The position numbers and the translations under genes are program-made. A model generated the notes under the pieces. The model worked only from the letters and a program-made list of their open reading frames with translations. It searched no databases and had not been told where the DNA came from. From contig NW_020312115.1 of NCBI RefSeq assembly GCF_002999335.1, positions 1 through 64,000 of the forward strand: DNA of 64,000 bases, in the 5' to 3' direction. Positions 44,921-56,125 of this stretch are shown here, in pieces. This DNA is from Cyclospora cayetanensis. Its lineage: Eukaryota > Apicomplexa > Conoidasida > Eucoccidiorida > Eimeriidae. Position 1 is the stretch's first letter. Each line of letters starts with the position of its first letter.

Positions 44921-46440
44921 CTAACGTTGCACATCATGTGGTTGGGGAGCCTGGATTTTGGGAAACGACCCTTGTAGATCTGTCGCGAGATCATCTTCTG
45001 TTGCAAGAGGGAGATCTTCATTCTCATCCCCCGCTTCCTCAGTCCTGAGCTGTGAGCCCTCCCCTGCCCCTATACCGGCACCTGCTGGGCCTCCGATGGC
45101 ATTTTCTTCCTCTATTGCCTCGACATCGTCTGTCGCATTGCCTCCATACTTGATGAGTGGGTCAGCAGGGCCCTGGTAGTCGTCCTCCTGCTGCTCATCT
45201 CCTGGTTGAGCCACGGTGTTCCCCTCCTCTGATGCATTTTCATTGCCAGGAACGCCAAGAGGCTCCTCCCCTCCTGCTCAGAAACAAGCGCACAGCTGCG
45301 CAAAAAGGCGATTATGTACAAACGAGCAGGCGCGAAGGAGTCACTGCTCTCTTGACTCCAAGCCCTCAGCCCTAAAGCATGACCAACCCTCCCATCTTTA
45401 CCCTGGGGCGCCTCTTCAGCCGTTTCGTATGCGTTTCTACCTGCTTCTCCGCTATTTATGCCTTCATTAGACTCCTTGAGCATTGCATCTTCGGCTGCCG
45501 TCTGGTCAGTGGCTTGAAGAGGAGACAACGTCTCGGCAAAAGCAAACGGGGTTTCTTTGGTGTGTTCGTGGAGTTTGATGCTCCTCTTGTTGGCATGAAT
45601 TTGAAGCAAAGAAACTGGCATCTCCTCTGCATCATCTTCAGCCTCTGGCTCCTCAATAAACGAGGCACTGCTTTCGTCCTGTGCCTCGTCGTTTTCCTCC
45701 GGCAGCTCAGTGTCCTCCTCTTCCATCGGCGCATCAGCCTCATCAGCAGAGCCTTCGGCGAAAGAAAATGCAGACTTCGTTTGGCCTGCTCTTTCCTCTG
45801 CTGAGGCCACCCCATAGGGATCAGCAGAGACACTCTCTGGTATTTCCTCTTCTTCTGCGTCTTCCAGTTCGGCGTAGCCCCAATCTTCTTCGGTTTCCTC
45901 ATCTGCATCCTCTCCCTCCTCTAAGAAACTAGCCGGAGTTTCATCAAAATATTCATCATCAATGCCCTCAGGCTCCAGTTCTTCGTCCTCAATCTCTGTT
46001 TCGCCATCTTCTTCAGCCTCGGCGTTTTCGTGGTTCTCGATAAAACTCGCATTCTCGGCAGACTCAACTTCTTCTTCATCTTCCCCCTCTTCATCAGCGT
46101 CCTCTTCCTCTTCCTCTTCCTCCTCAGGCGTCCCCATGCCGTCTTCCGAGTCTTCTAGTTGAGCGAAGGAGGGGCCCCCCTGAAGGGCCCCCTCATGAAG
46201 TGACGCCTCATAAAGGGCCTCTTCTTCGGGGGAAGGGAAGGCTCCTTCTGTCTTGTGCAGCTGATCCGCCTTAATCCCTAGAGCACCACTGAGGTTAGAG
46301 AGAAGCCGATGCCCACCCTCTCCGTACAGGCGAAAATCGCTCATCTCTACGGGAGCATTTCGACTGTATGCAGAGACTGCGGAAAACCCCAGAAGGGGCA
46401 GAGAGAAAAGAAAGGACCTTTTTGCTGTTGTCATCGCCAA
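44921..46440 (-). CDS. Highly acidic secreted protein, microneme-like
   Basis: Exons 45402-46440 and 44921-45273 join in phase 1 (donor GTAAAG at 45401, acceptor TGAGCAG before 45273) to give 463 aa. A signal peptide (RSFLFSLPLLGFSAVSA) leads into a mature protein that is extremely Glu/Asp-rich, with a pure Glu run near residue 106. A short motif recurs about every 40-50 residues: SFAQLED, SFIENHE, SFLEEGED, SFAEGSAD, SFIEEPE. No TM, EGF or TSP1 domain is seen. Acidic microneme proteins with a hydrophobic N-terminus are known in Eimeria (for example EtMIC2), and this could be one, but I cannot confirm identity. Without the intron the first frame would change character abruptly after 45402, which supports splicing. 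ATG 46434 is an alternative start. Confidence 0.72.
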
Positions 46441-47085
46441 AACGGTGGCAAAAAAGATCGACGCAATGTTGGAAAAGTCAAGAGAGAGAAAACAGATACA
46501 GCTCAGAGCGACAGAGAAGAAGCAGGCAAAACGATGAAGACAGGCGGTCGGAGGCCTGAACGTGTCTCTTTCTGCAAGGCGGCAATGACTACATCAGGTG
46601 GACAATCACCTGAAATTAAGCAAAAATACTTTTCCATTCAAATACACGTAAAGAAGACATATTCGATACGAGGCAAAGGCCTTTGAAAACCCTACAGAGA
46701 GCCAAAAAAACCATGGAGCCCATCGCAGTCTGTCCGTCTGCTGCTGGTACGGCAACGGCCGGAGCAACGCCAGTCAGCCAGTCAGTCCTTCCTCTTTCCC
46801 TGCTATTTTATTCGTTCCTCTCTTCACCATCCTAATCAAGCTCCTACAGCTTTTCAATATTCTGTTAAGGGTCCAAACTTTAAGGTTTTGAAGCAGAGAC
46901 TAGAAACACGTGCCTGCTGTAGACGGAGATTGCCGTCGGACTGGTTCCACCAACCAAGCACACACACCAGCGGAGGGAATCTCAGATCCCTGTCACTTCC
47001 CTTCCGTCCGCTGCCTTTTATTTCGCTCTATTTCAGCAAAATATAATTAGTTGTTCATCTCCTGCTTTTACTTTGCCAGCCTGTG
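46441..47085. other. Divergent intergenic region
   Basis: This lies between the starts of the acidic secreted protein (minus) and the CxC/CxxC protein (plus). No motif or exon can be assigned. Confidence 0.45.
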
Positions 47086-48603
47086 ATGTGGCACTTACGA
47101 GCTCTTCCACCATATCTCCGATCCAAGGGGGCCTTAGTCAACATCTACACTGAGCAGAACAGGCCAGGCTACACTCAGACAGTTCCAGGTATACCACCTA
47201 TAGCTGATTCATCTTGGAGTGATTATCTAGTGTAGGGTCTGATGGGCCTGGTACTCGACTTGGATATTGGTTCGCTCCTCTCTCAACAAATGAATCTATG
47301 CTAGGTAACTGTGGGCAAAATCACTTCTAAAAGGGAGCAGCCGCGCAAACCAGTCATCCCTCTTCGAGTAATGTAAGGAACCTGCAGTGTAGAGCAAGAA
47401 GTAAAGGCAATTCTCCGGAGCAACTAATACGAAATATCGCAGGACCAGTTGACTTTTCACGCCTGTCAACACAAGACTCTACGTGTTGGGGGCAAAGCCG
47501 CATTAGAACGATTCCTGCCACAGTAGTTCATCCAAGGAAGAGCCGATGGATAATTGAGCAGCTGACGTTCTGATCTTCTGTCTAGTTGCTACAAAGTACT
47601 TTGAGCGCGATCCAAGGAGGGACATTATTGTGTGCGTACGCACTAGATGCTATTCGCAACCAGCTGCGAATGCTTGGGATGCTGACGGGGGTCAGCTACG
47701 CGCGTGTCAGCCGTTCCTCTATTCTCACATCAGGAATTCTGAGGGGCACGGTCGGGGAAAGGAGGGAGCTTGTTTGAGCAACACCCCAATAGAATAACAT
47801 GTTTGTATAAAATCTGGATGGAAGTGTCTGCCTCCGGTCAGGATGCCACCTGACCTTAGGTAACTCTATTCAGTGTACTGACACGGTTTCCTAAACCCTT
47901 ACTCTACTAGTAATCGAGCGTTGTAGCGCCCCTTCTAAGGTCTGCGCTGGGATTCCATTACTCCCAAATCACGAGAAATTCCAGATATCATTGTGGAATA
48001 CTCGAGCAGGCAGGAGCACCGTGCGGTGCATATGTGGAGGCCATGTTTTCGGTGAACAATTATCCGTAAAGATTTTTGCGTATAGTGAGGATGTGCTGAC
48101 TGGCTGGTTATGGTGTGAGGTCTGTGAAGGTACGTATTATTTTTGGCATCGCTGAGTTATGGCTCCCCGTTGAAAAATGTAGGGTGTACACGTTTCTTTT
48201 GTCAAAGCATGCTGTTTGTGCCCGCCTAAATAGTTCCAAGGGTGCAACCAGCTGCAGCGTTGCTGCCCCTGCTTCCGTTAAGTTCACGGCCTGATGGTAT
48301 TGTGGAAGAGGGGGAGAGGGATTGCATTTTGGAAATGCAGATACGGCCAGGTTCCTTCATAATTATTGAGTGATCTTTTCCAAAGTTGGTTCCACTCATG
48401 GCGAGTTTGGAGTCAGCGGTATGTTTTTGATTATTGAACACTGGGGGTCGGGAAGAAAAGAGTTTTATAGTAGGCAAGGGAGTAGATACATACAAGCAGA
48501 GCTGACTAAAGGTCTCCAAGCCATGATACACGCTGATTATGTGTCTGCAAACGCCACTTATTGTAGCAGTCACACGAATGGCCCGTCCTTCGCGCTTTTC
48601 TAG
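47086..48603 (+). CDS. Small protein with CxC...CxxC zinc-type motif
   Basis: Exons 47086-47188, 48010-48129 and a last exon from 48386 join in phase 1. Exon 1 starts MWHLRALPPYLRSKGALVNI, and exon 2 gives RSTVRCICGGHVFGEQ and then GWLWCEVCE. The C-x-C plus C-x2-C spacing with aromatic residues recalls the zinc site of cytochrome oxidase subunit 5b, but this is a weak guess. The basic N-terminus would suit mitochondria. The last exon either reads through to TAG at 48603 or is spliced again at a GTATGT site (48419), so the C-terminus is uncertain. Intron 1 (821 bases) contains an LTR relic. Exons are short and lie in a gene-poor stretch, but three phase matches make chance unlikely. Confidence 0.5.
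47600..47780 (+). repeat. LTR relic in intron 1 of the CxC/CxxC gene
   Basis: The block gcactagatgctattcgcaa, followed by cagctgcgaatgcttgg, matches atcgctagatgctatctgca, then cagctaactgtgagtttcc at 51.86 kb and the 55.4 kb copy. Confidence 0.55.
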
Positions 48604-49924
48604 TACTGGGGAGGAGCTCGTCTGCTGGCTTCACAGTGAGCGATATTCGTGAGACTCTCACAGCAGTTAGCTCTGCTTTCCCCTCGATACTTCTTCTGGT
48701 AGGCCGCTGAGCGTTCTGTGTAACGAATGAAAATATCCGAATACCCGTAGACGAAGGGGAGCCTAGGCTACAGACAGAATACACTGTCTCTGTACTGTCC
48801 CACGATACTTCGATGAATTTCTATTAATGTACACCCGCATTTTCTTTACTTATTAAAGTTAAGATCTTTGGCTCCTTCTGCCTCATCACTTTTCCTGTCC
48901 CTGGCGTACTCCCTCGACATTCCTCTCCCCCACGGCTATTGAGTCACTCACACGTTGACAAAATTTTCTGCCACATAGGGTTGATGGCGCTTAGAGCCTT
49001 AATACCTGACCTTTCTACCGGAATTCTGCCACACAGGGTTGATAATACTTCCAAAAAAGCCCTGATCCCTTACTCAAAATTAAGAGCTCATGTGAAGTAA
49101 CCCTCTGGCCAAGACTCTTAGTCCTTTATATCTACCTTGCGAAAGCTTCACTCTCTAAGCCACAAAGGTATCCTCTTATGTCATCAATCCGTTCAAAGGT
49201 AACATATAAGTGCATAAAGGACCTTTGGGGCCCCTGATTGCTCAGCTCTGCACAGACAGCAGCCGTACGAGAGGGGCTGGGGCTACTCCCTATCCCTTCT
49301 ACAGGGACCAAAAATGCCCCCTCACCCGCATCTCAAGGGAAGAGTATTCTACGTGCGCTATATATTTTAAAGGGGGGGTTCTTAGGGCGGAGATCAAAGT
49401 AGCAGTAGAAGCGGTTTGGAGGTGAAAGCTTTGTCTCCTGATGTCTATGTGTACTTTTTCCTCGAAGTCATGACCTTGTCCTCCTTTGCATTCAAACGCT
49501 CCAGCTTAATCCACTGGCGACTCTACTTCATAGATCCAATACCACTGGCGGCCGATGACTTTCACAGTCATCGCCGTGTAAACCGCTTCGTCGACCATAT
49601 AGAGCATCGTAAAAACTGGAACTGTGCAGGCGTAAATCGCACACCCCAAACTTACATCCCTAAGGAATACACCCCCCGTTAGCCCCCTTCAAGACCTCGA
49701 ACCCAAACACTAAATACGCACAAACGTCAAGAAAACGACACAAGTGAACCAAGACGATCACGAAACCCAAACCCAAAATCAGCCAATCAGCTTGCGAACA
49801 ACACGGAAAACCACATGGACAGACAGATAGACAAAGCACAAAGCCAAGCAGTAAAAGAGCCAGTCCCCAGCAAAGAGGGTTGTGCAAGAAACAGGATGGA
49901 AGCCGAGGAGCACTTACGGGAGCG
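48604..49924. other. Gene-poor stretch, nothing supported
   Basis: I see no exon pair with matching phases. Two similar short blocks (ttctgccacatagggttgat and ttctgccacacagggttgat) at about 48968 and 49024 form a small direct repeat. Confidence 0.5.
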
Positions 49925-50274
49925 CTAAGAGCGGCATATGTCGAGGAAGACTTTAGGGAAAGCCAGGCAGGCAACCCCAAGAAAAGAGGTGCGTGTCAAA
50001 GTGAAAAACATAATAAATATACTAAACTCAACAGAAACAACGAAACATCAGCTGTATATGTCTCACTCGTGAGTGACCAGATGATGAAAGTCGGGGTCCA
50101 GAAAAAAAGGAATTCCGCCTTCATCAAAAGGTCGTGGTTGCCGTAAACGTTCATTCGCTTTCTTGGGAAGAATGGCATGTTAAGCTGATAAAAGAGCAGA
50201 GAACGCAGGCTGACGGTCAGCCCGTTCAAAAAGGGGTCAGGGACCCAGCAGTGTTCAATAACAGCGGCCATCAA
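49925..50274 (-). CDS. Small membrane-associated protein, 77 aa
   Basis: Exons 50067-50274 and 49925-49950 join in phase 1 (donor GTGAGA, acceptor CCTAAAG) and end at TAG 49925-49927. The product begins MMAAVIEHCWVPDPFLNG. It has basic PFFPRKRMN in the middle and ends with a hydrophobic segment, FLFFWTPTFIIW continuing into SLTIFLDICRS. One membrane helix near residues 53-72 is likely. Apicomplexan respiratory complexes contain many small lineage-specific subunits of this kind; this is a guess from size and shape only. Reading on without splicing gives a longer, less regular tail. Confidence 0.5.
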
Positions 50275-50462
50275 CGTATAAAAGGAGAAAATGAAAGCAA
50301 CGTGCGTCCTAAGAAATGAGAGGATGGTACAGGACGCAGTAAAACATGCACGAACATCTTTTTAGCCCTATCCTTGTGCCTCCACTTCCTCTCACGTAAA
50401 AGAAAAGCAGGTGTTGCTCTGCTACTAAAAGCAGAATAATAGGGCATCAGAAGGCGGGAAAG

Positions 50463-50963
50463 CTAATGAAAGAGTGTTCTATCCTTGTTGTTGGAGATGC
50501 CTGCTCGCCGTTCTGCAATGAGATACTCATCGATATGCTGGATCAGCCACCCGCATGACAAACGCAGCAACAAAAACTGTACCTGGTGAATGCTGAATAG
50601 CTCAACGAGAGGCCGTGGCTCAATGCCCTTTATCATCTTCTTTCCGTTGACTGACACTATATGTTGTTTCGGGACATTCGTATAGGTGTCTTCAAAATGA
50701 AACGCATGGGGGGTAGCAGGATACGTATACGTTCCGTCGGGGTTCAAGAACTTGCGGGGGTCCCCGTGGTGCGCATGGTCCTGTGGCATATTATACAGTC
50801 CCTTCGGCTCGGAATCATGGTGCTCTGCTGCTGGCGTTGTTGCTCCTCCTGATTTGACGGATGATGGTAGCGAGGAAAAAGAACGCGAGAGAGAGCGGGA
50901 CAAAAAGCGCTCAGATATACCCCGAGGCAGGGGAATAAGTGAGCGGAAGGGAGAGAGCAGCAT
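50463..50963 (-). CDS. Probable mitochondrial protein, 166 aa
   Basis: The frame starts MLLSPFRSLIPLPRGISER and continues FLSRSLSRSFSSLPSSVKS, an Arg/Ser-rich, acid-free stretch of about 40 residues typical of a mitochondrial presequence. The mature part is His/Asp/Pro-rich (HHGDPRKFLNPDGTYTYP). The C-terminus is uncertain: a donor (CAG before GTACAG) and acceptor (CATTGCAG) would remove 78 bases and change the last residues, whereas reading through gives a hydrophobic end. I do not recognise the family; an apicomplexa-specific subunit of a respiratory complex is possible. Confidence 0.6.
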   Translation of the reverse strand: MLLSPFRSLIPLPRGISERFLSRSLSRSFSSLPSSVKSGGATTPAAEHHDSEPKGLYNMPQDHAHHGDPRKFLNPDGTYTYPATPHAFHFEDTYTNVPKQHIVSVNGKKMIKGIEPRPLVELFSIHQVQFLLLRLSCGWLIQHIDEYLIAERRAGISNNKDRTLFH

Positions 50964-51780
50964 TTTGAATCAACAGTGTACCCTTTAGAATCTTTGGAAC
51001 AGGGCTCAGAAAAGCAGTATCGCAAGGCATGCAGCAGGGACACACACGCCCTTATCTGCTTCTGTTGTTGCAGCAACCACCACCAGCCACAACAGGGGAT
51101 AAAATACCATACGATTTCGTATATATATATTAGGTAAACCCCAAAGGGATCTAGCAGCAGAGGCTGAAATAGCACTCCCCTCGTGTCAGAGCCCCAGCCA
51201 ACAAAATCAGCCCACGTCGCTCGGTTGGTTTGGGAAATGAAGAACGCAGCAATTCCCTCAAATTAACGATTCACACGTGTTGTTTATATATCGAAAAAAT
51301 AGTATGCAGAATGATTGGTGAAGGGGAGAAGTGGCAGTCGCAGATTATTTTTTTCGCTTACGGTGCTGCGTTGCTTTTGGTCACAGGGGTTTAGGAGTAA
51401 GCAAGGATAAAGAAAATATTTAGAGGCACACACACGTCGCGAACGTATATCAAATTAAATTACTAATGTCAACAGGAACATGCTCATCGTTAACCGTTGT
51501 TGCCCCTATTTCCCGTGTAGAGTAACTGCGCACCTACCCAGTTATGTGCTTAGACACACCCAAACAGCGGCTACTATACTCACTGTGTAGTATTACAATC
51601 TAGCAAATAGTGAATGACTGATTTGGCAGTCTGTAGATCCCCCTTTAGCGCAGTTGGGATGGCGCCTTACACCACGAATGTACTCTGGCCGTCGCACACC
51701 AGGTTTACAGCGTTCTTAGGCTTACCACGGAACTTCCTGCTACACTATGATTTACTTGCGGGCAAACCAATAAGTATACA
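50964..51780. other. Gene-poor stretch, nothing supported
   Basis: This is the upstream flank of the mitochondrial-type gene and the approach to the second retroelement. No exon is recognised. Confidence 0.5.
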
Positions 51781-53499
51781 TTTTAGTAATACTTGGTTGA
51801 ATATGACTATTTATTGAAGAGGATTGATGCCTCGACATGAGAAGACCTAGCGGTGTGTGCATCGCTAGATGCTATCTGCAACAGCTAACTGTGAGTTTCC
51901 GAAGAGCTTTAGCAATGCAACTGCGCCCACCCTAGCTGTCATTCTTTATCGACGTAGTGGAATCTGAGGAATGGGGACAAAGGAAGCAGAAAGCTTCTTT
52001 GGAAAACACTCTACAACCCTCTTGTCAAGTTTGCATAAAGTCTTGATTTAATTGTCTCCCTACAGACACCTTAAAAAGAGGGTTACGGTTGGTATCGCTG
52101 CACGATTCGGTGCTCCTGATCCCACGTCCTTACTGGTCATTGATGCGGTGGGAGGTCAGATTGCCCTACACCAGCTGTCTGATCTCGGCTATTTTATTTG
52201 GCATTGAGAAATATACTTTTAATCCTTTACAGCAATATGGAAAGGCACCCTCCGGCGAGGAACATTTACGACAGCACAACGCCTGCTGGGGTGGCAGAGG
52301 CCAGCCTGAGTGCTGATGTGGACTTGGGGTCGCCACAGCAGTTAGAAAGGCTAGGTGATCAGCCAGCAAAATGCTTATGGATGCGTGGGTGAGCTTCTAC
52401 CGAGCAAATAAGGAGGCACTAGAAAGTGCAGGTACTAAAATTGTTGATCTGGTTGTTAAAGGTGTACCTCGCATCGTATCCCCTACATAAAGAGAAGCGA
52501 GCGTTTGTTGGGGGATGTCTACATAGAGGAGCAGCCCTTCGAAGGTGGCTTTATTCATGCACAGGTGAATGTTCACATGCAGAGCATACTGAAGTATAAG
52601 TTTTTCCTGGCCATGACTTATCCCTTTACGCGGAAATCAGCTCGACAGCAAACTTTGGGAGGGTTGAGAAGGCCGAAGCAGAGGACACTGTCGCTAGACA
52701 GGTATGTCAAGAAAGATATATCTTTGGCTTGCAAAAGAGACAGTTTATACAAACGCCTCCCTCTTAATGGATTTCCTGATTCGTACATCAGCGATTGTGT
52801 CAGGTCATCGCACGATGGAGAGCGACACAAATGTTGAAAAGCCAACCAATAGGCTTTCGCCAGTGGTGGACTATTACAGCTGTCAGAAGTCAATGAGCGC
52901 ATCCTCTACGTCTTTGGCTGGTAAGAAGAGCCAAGTCGGGATTCAGGGCTTTCTGATGCTAGCGCTTTCTCCATCTGCCTGAGCTTACAGTCTACGGAAG
53001 GCGAATAAAGACGGCCCGAGGGAAACCGCACCCGTAGGCAACCCCAAACGATCCCTCAACATCGTACTCCTCATCTACTGTGAGAAAACGGGCAATGTAA
53101 TACAAAGCTGCAAACGCATGCAGACAGGCGAAGAATGCAAAGGAAGGAAGTGATCCCGCCGGAAGCACGCTAGCTGGCCTGCAAAGTAGGTGCATGTAAG
53201 AAACGGAGAGCCCCCCGAGCAGGTAATGCAGTGAACGGGGCTCCAACGGATGGAATCACATTGAGAGACCCACAACGGGCCAATTTTGCGATATTATATT
53301 ACAGATATATTAATAGTCCGGATCTAAGAGCTTTGTTTGAAAGTGAGTGCAAAGTGTATCGTTTATACGGGAAGACGGCGCTAAATTGCAATATGCTTGT
53401 TCACTCATTAGCAGAGTGTTCAGGCCTAACGTGATTTTGACGCACAAGGTTTATTGAAGGCTACAACAGCTTAATGTTGCGTTAATTTGAAATTAGACC

Positions 53500-53620
53500 C
53501 CAGATGCATGACCTATGACTTCCATGTTGAATCCGTTTGTCATGACGTAGTGCTAGGTATGCCATATGTGACCCTAGAGGAGAAACGCATCAGGCCACAT
53601 CTGCGCGGTATGCAGGTTAG
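53500..53620 (+). pseudogene. Retroviral-type aspartic protease relic
   Basis: One frame contains HVESVCHDVVLGMPYVTLEE, resembling the C-terminal block of Ty3/gypsy proteases. No intact D-S/T-G was seen upstream. Confidence 0.45.
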
Positions 53621-54389
53621 CTTGCAAGAAAGTGCTGAAAAAAATAGCTTTTAGGCCCCGAAAGAACGCTCATCTCATGTGGGGTGAGCGGAGTGGGAAG
53701 GATACCACAACAATATGAGGCAGGGCTTTCATCTGGAATTTAGCAGTGCAGTAAGAGAAGAACGGTTCGGAGCATCCAACCCATCTTGGTGGCTATGCAG
53801 CTAATACCTTTATCGAGAAATTTTATCGGGGTCCTCGCCATGGAATAGTAGGCAGGGGCAAACATTGTGGAGGACCTCATGAATATGCTAAATAATGATG
53901 AGCTTAAAGGAGGCTGCTCACCGAATGATCGCGCAGCGCAGCATATTGGGCTGATACTCGGGTCAATCTCAAACTGCGTTCCGGGGTATGAAAACCCTCA
54001 GAGCGCGAAAAGGAGCTCGAGTGGCAGGCTAACCACTTCTTGAGAAAAAGCAAAGTGTAGTAACGGACCAGAGCCTTTGGATATAACCTCATATTGGCAT
54101 TGAAATTGACGAGAGGAGGACCATGTCTGTTAACTTTAAACCACTGAAAAAATTTCACTGTGAAACAAAAGTTCCCAGTGACTGATTTCGGTGAATTATT
54201 GGAAACCCACATGGATCAATAATAGGCCCTACGAACTCGCCAGAAGTCGAAGCTCTAAACCAGGTGGCTAGGACCATTTGTCGTGCTCTAAGGACCTCAT
54301 GTGCTTTCTTACTTTATCGGCTGCCTAGAAGTTAAGGGACCAGAAAAGTGGCAGTATCTTTTCCTAAAGAAGTGTAATTCACCCGAGCC

Positions 54390-54530
54390 ATTCGCGGACT
54401 TGGCCGCGCAGGGAAGTGTTTTAGTAGAAGCGGAGGATCCACTACGAGCTGTAGAAGTGTTGGATTCTAGGACTGTCAAGGTTCCAAGATGCACTAGTTA
54501 AGAGTTTCTAGTAAAATGAGTGGGTAGTAT
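54390..54530 (+). pseudogene. Integrase tail and chromodomain relic
   Basis: The frame gives EPFADLAAQGSVLVEAEDP, then AVEVLDSRTVKV, then, after a stop, EFLVK and an aromatic gap. This is the layout of the chromodomain of chromoviruses (VE-x-ILD-x-R ... YLVKWKG). Confidence 0.5.
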
Positions 54531-55600
54531 CAGCCACAAATGTTAATGAAAAAGCAGGTTGGGAGCTATCTTGCCCTTAAAAAAAACAGCGGCTCTGCCT
54601 TAAAACTACTAGTTGCCACACTGGATATTCTTTGCTTTTGCGTCCTTTGGTAAGCTTTCTTTGTCAGCGCACCTCCTGCATGAAATGAGTGCCTCCATCT
54701 ATGGGTATAGCGCAGGGAAATTGGTTTTATTAGTATTGTTAAGGCGTTGCTCGAGACTCAGATTTCTCCGCAGGCGCTCCCACGTATCCTCTCCCTACAT
54801 TTTTCCCTCTTGCCTCATTTGGGGCTTTGAATTTCGACTACACCACGTGCATCAGCTGTAGCAATGCTCAGGCATCGGTCTGTGGAGTGTGAAGACCTCG
54901 CAGAACTGGTGTATATTTGTACTCCCTTCACACATGTTACTTCTACTTTCTCGTAGCAGGAGGCCCCCACGTGCCAGCGCACGGACGACAGTGAGCCAAC
55001 GCGCCGCCGCGGTCGTGTTGGTATGGTGATTCGTTCGATGTTGGCTAGCGCGCGTGTAAAAGTAGCTAGTGTCTTAGGGGTTGATGCACACTTTGCTTCG
55101 CCCATTTGCATTGTTGTTGCTTTTCTTCCTGCCTGGGGAGTGGCGGTAGGACGGAACAATATTTTTGTGTTCTTCACGCTGTTGATCACGATGTTCATGT
55201 ACGAAACGTGAAGGCCTTTGCTTATATGAGCGCCGAAAATTGTAGCGGCCTAAGGTACACTCAAATCTTAGTTTATTACACTGTTATAATTAAGTAAGAT
55301 TTAGTGAAGAAATGACCAATCGGCTTGTCCGTCCACACACGTGAATTATTGAAGGGAACTATTAATTCGATACATGAAGACGCATTGGTGTAAGCTTATG
55401 CGCCAGTTGCTATGCTCGACTAGTTGCGAACGCTCGGAGCGCTGAGAAGATGCGTCTACGTGCACCCTAGCTGTCGCTCTCCCTTCATATGGGAACGACT
55501 GATGGGTGCACGCACGGGTAAGACAAAGTCCTTTAGGAAAACACTCTGTAGCTTCCTAGTAAGTGTGTATTGAGCCTGAATTTGAATGTCTTTTTAGAAG

Positions 55601-56125
55601 GCATTAAATGGAGCGGTACAGTTGGTAGCAGCTCATTGTTCGATGCAGCTGCTCCCAGCTCATCCACTGATTGTTTATCAAGTGGGATGTTGTAAAGCTC
55701 CACCTTAGGTCTCTTGAGGGACACACTTTGATTTAGGCTCAACGCAAACTTAAAAGAAAGTCATTACGTGGCTGATCAAAGAGCCTCTTTCCCATTTGCT
55801 GCACCCGAACAACAAACCAAATATTTAATTCCTTTCTCAGTCTCGGCTAAGTGATGTAATAGAACATGCCTTAAGTCTAGTTTAGCCCGCCACAAAGAGT
55901 GCTCGTGTAGAGGTCCTTGCACTTCACCACAGCGAAGAATCGCACTTTCTCAAAGTCTCATAAAATCATAAAAGCCCTACCTTATTTAATGTAAAGAGGA
56001 CTAATGTAGTGGATAGAACCGAAGCATAACTCGGCTTGCTACTTCCTGCCCCTTCCCAGGCGCTAGCCCAGCATAATGTAAATAAAGAGGAGCATGGCTA
56101 TTACAATGAAGTGTGTAAGGAAGTG
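55601..56125. other. Gene-poor stretch, nothing supported
   Basis: This AT-richer sequence is downstream of the minus-strand partial gene. No exon or strong repeat is seen. Confidence 0.5.

Larger units (their letters stand above)
51780..55600 (+). mobile_element. Second decayed Ty3/gypsy element with chromodomain
   Basis: LTR-like repeats at about 51780-52080 and 55330-55600 flank broken coding remnants on the plus strand. These are a protease end near 53540 (CHDVVLGMPYV, compare the DVILG-x-PWL block) and an integrase tail with chromodomain start near 54450 (AVEVLDSRTVKV, then EFLVK). Only about 900 bases lie between them, too little for RT, RNase H and integrase, so the element carries a large internal deletion. 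All frames are interrupted. Confidence 0.6.

Noticed and set aside
45379..45804. Plus-strand hydrophobic frame opposite the acidic protein
   Set aside because: It is the antisense of a Glu/Asp-rich coding exon, which always gives Leu/Phe/Ser-rich frames.
54815..55198. 127-codon minus-strand frame
   Set aside because: It lies inside the second gypsy relic, between chromodomain and LTR, with no supporting features.
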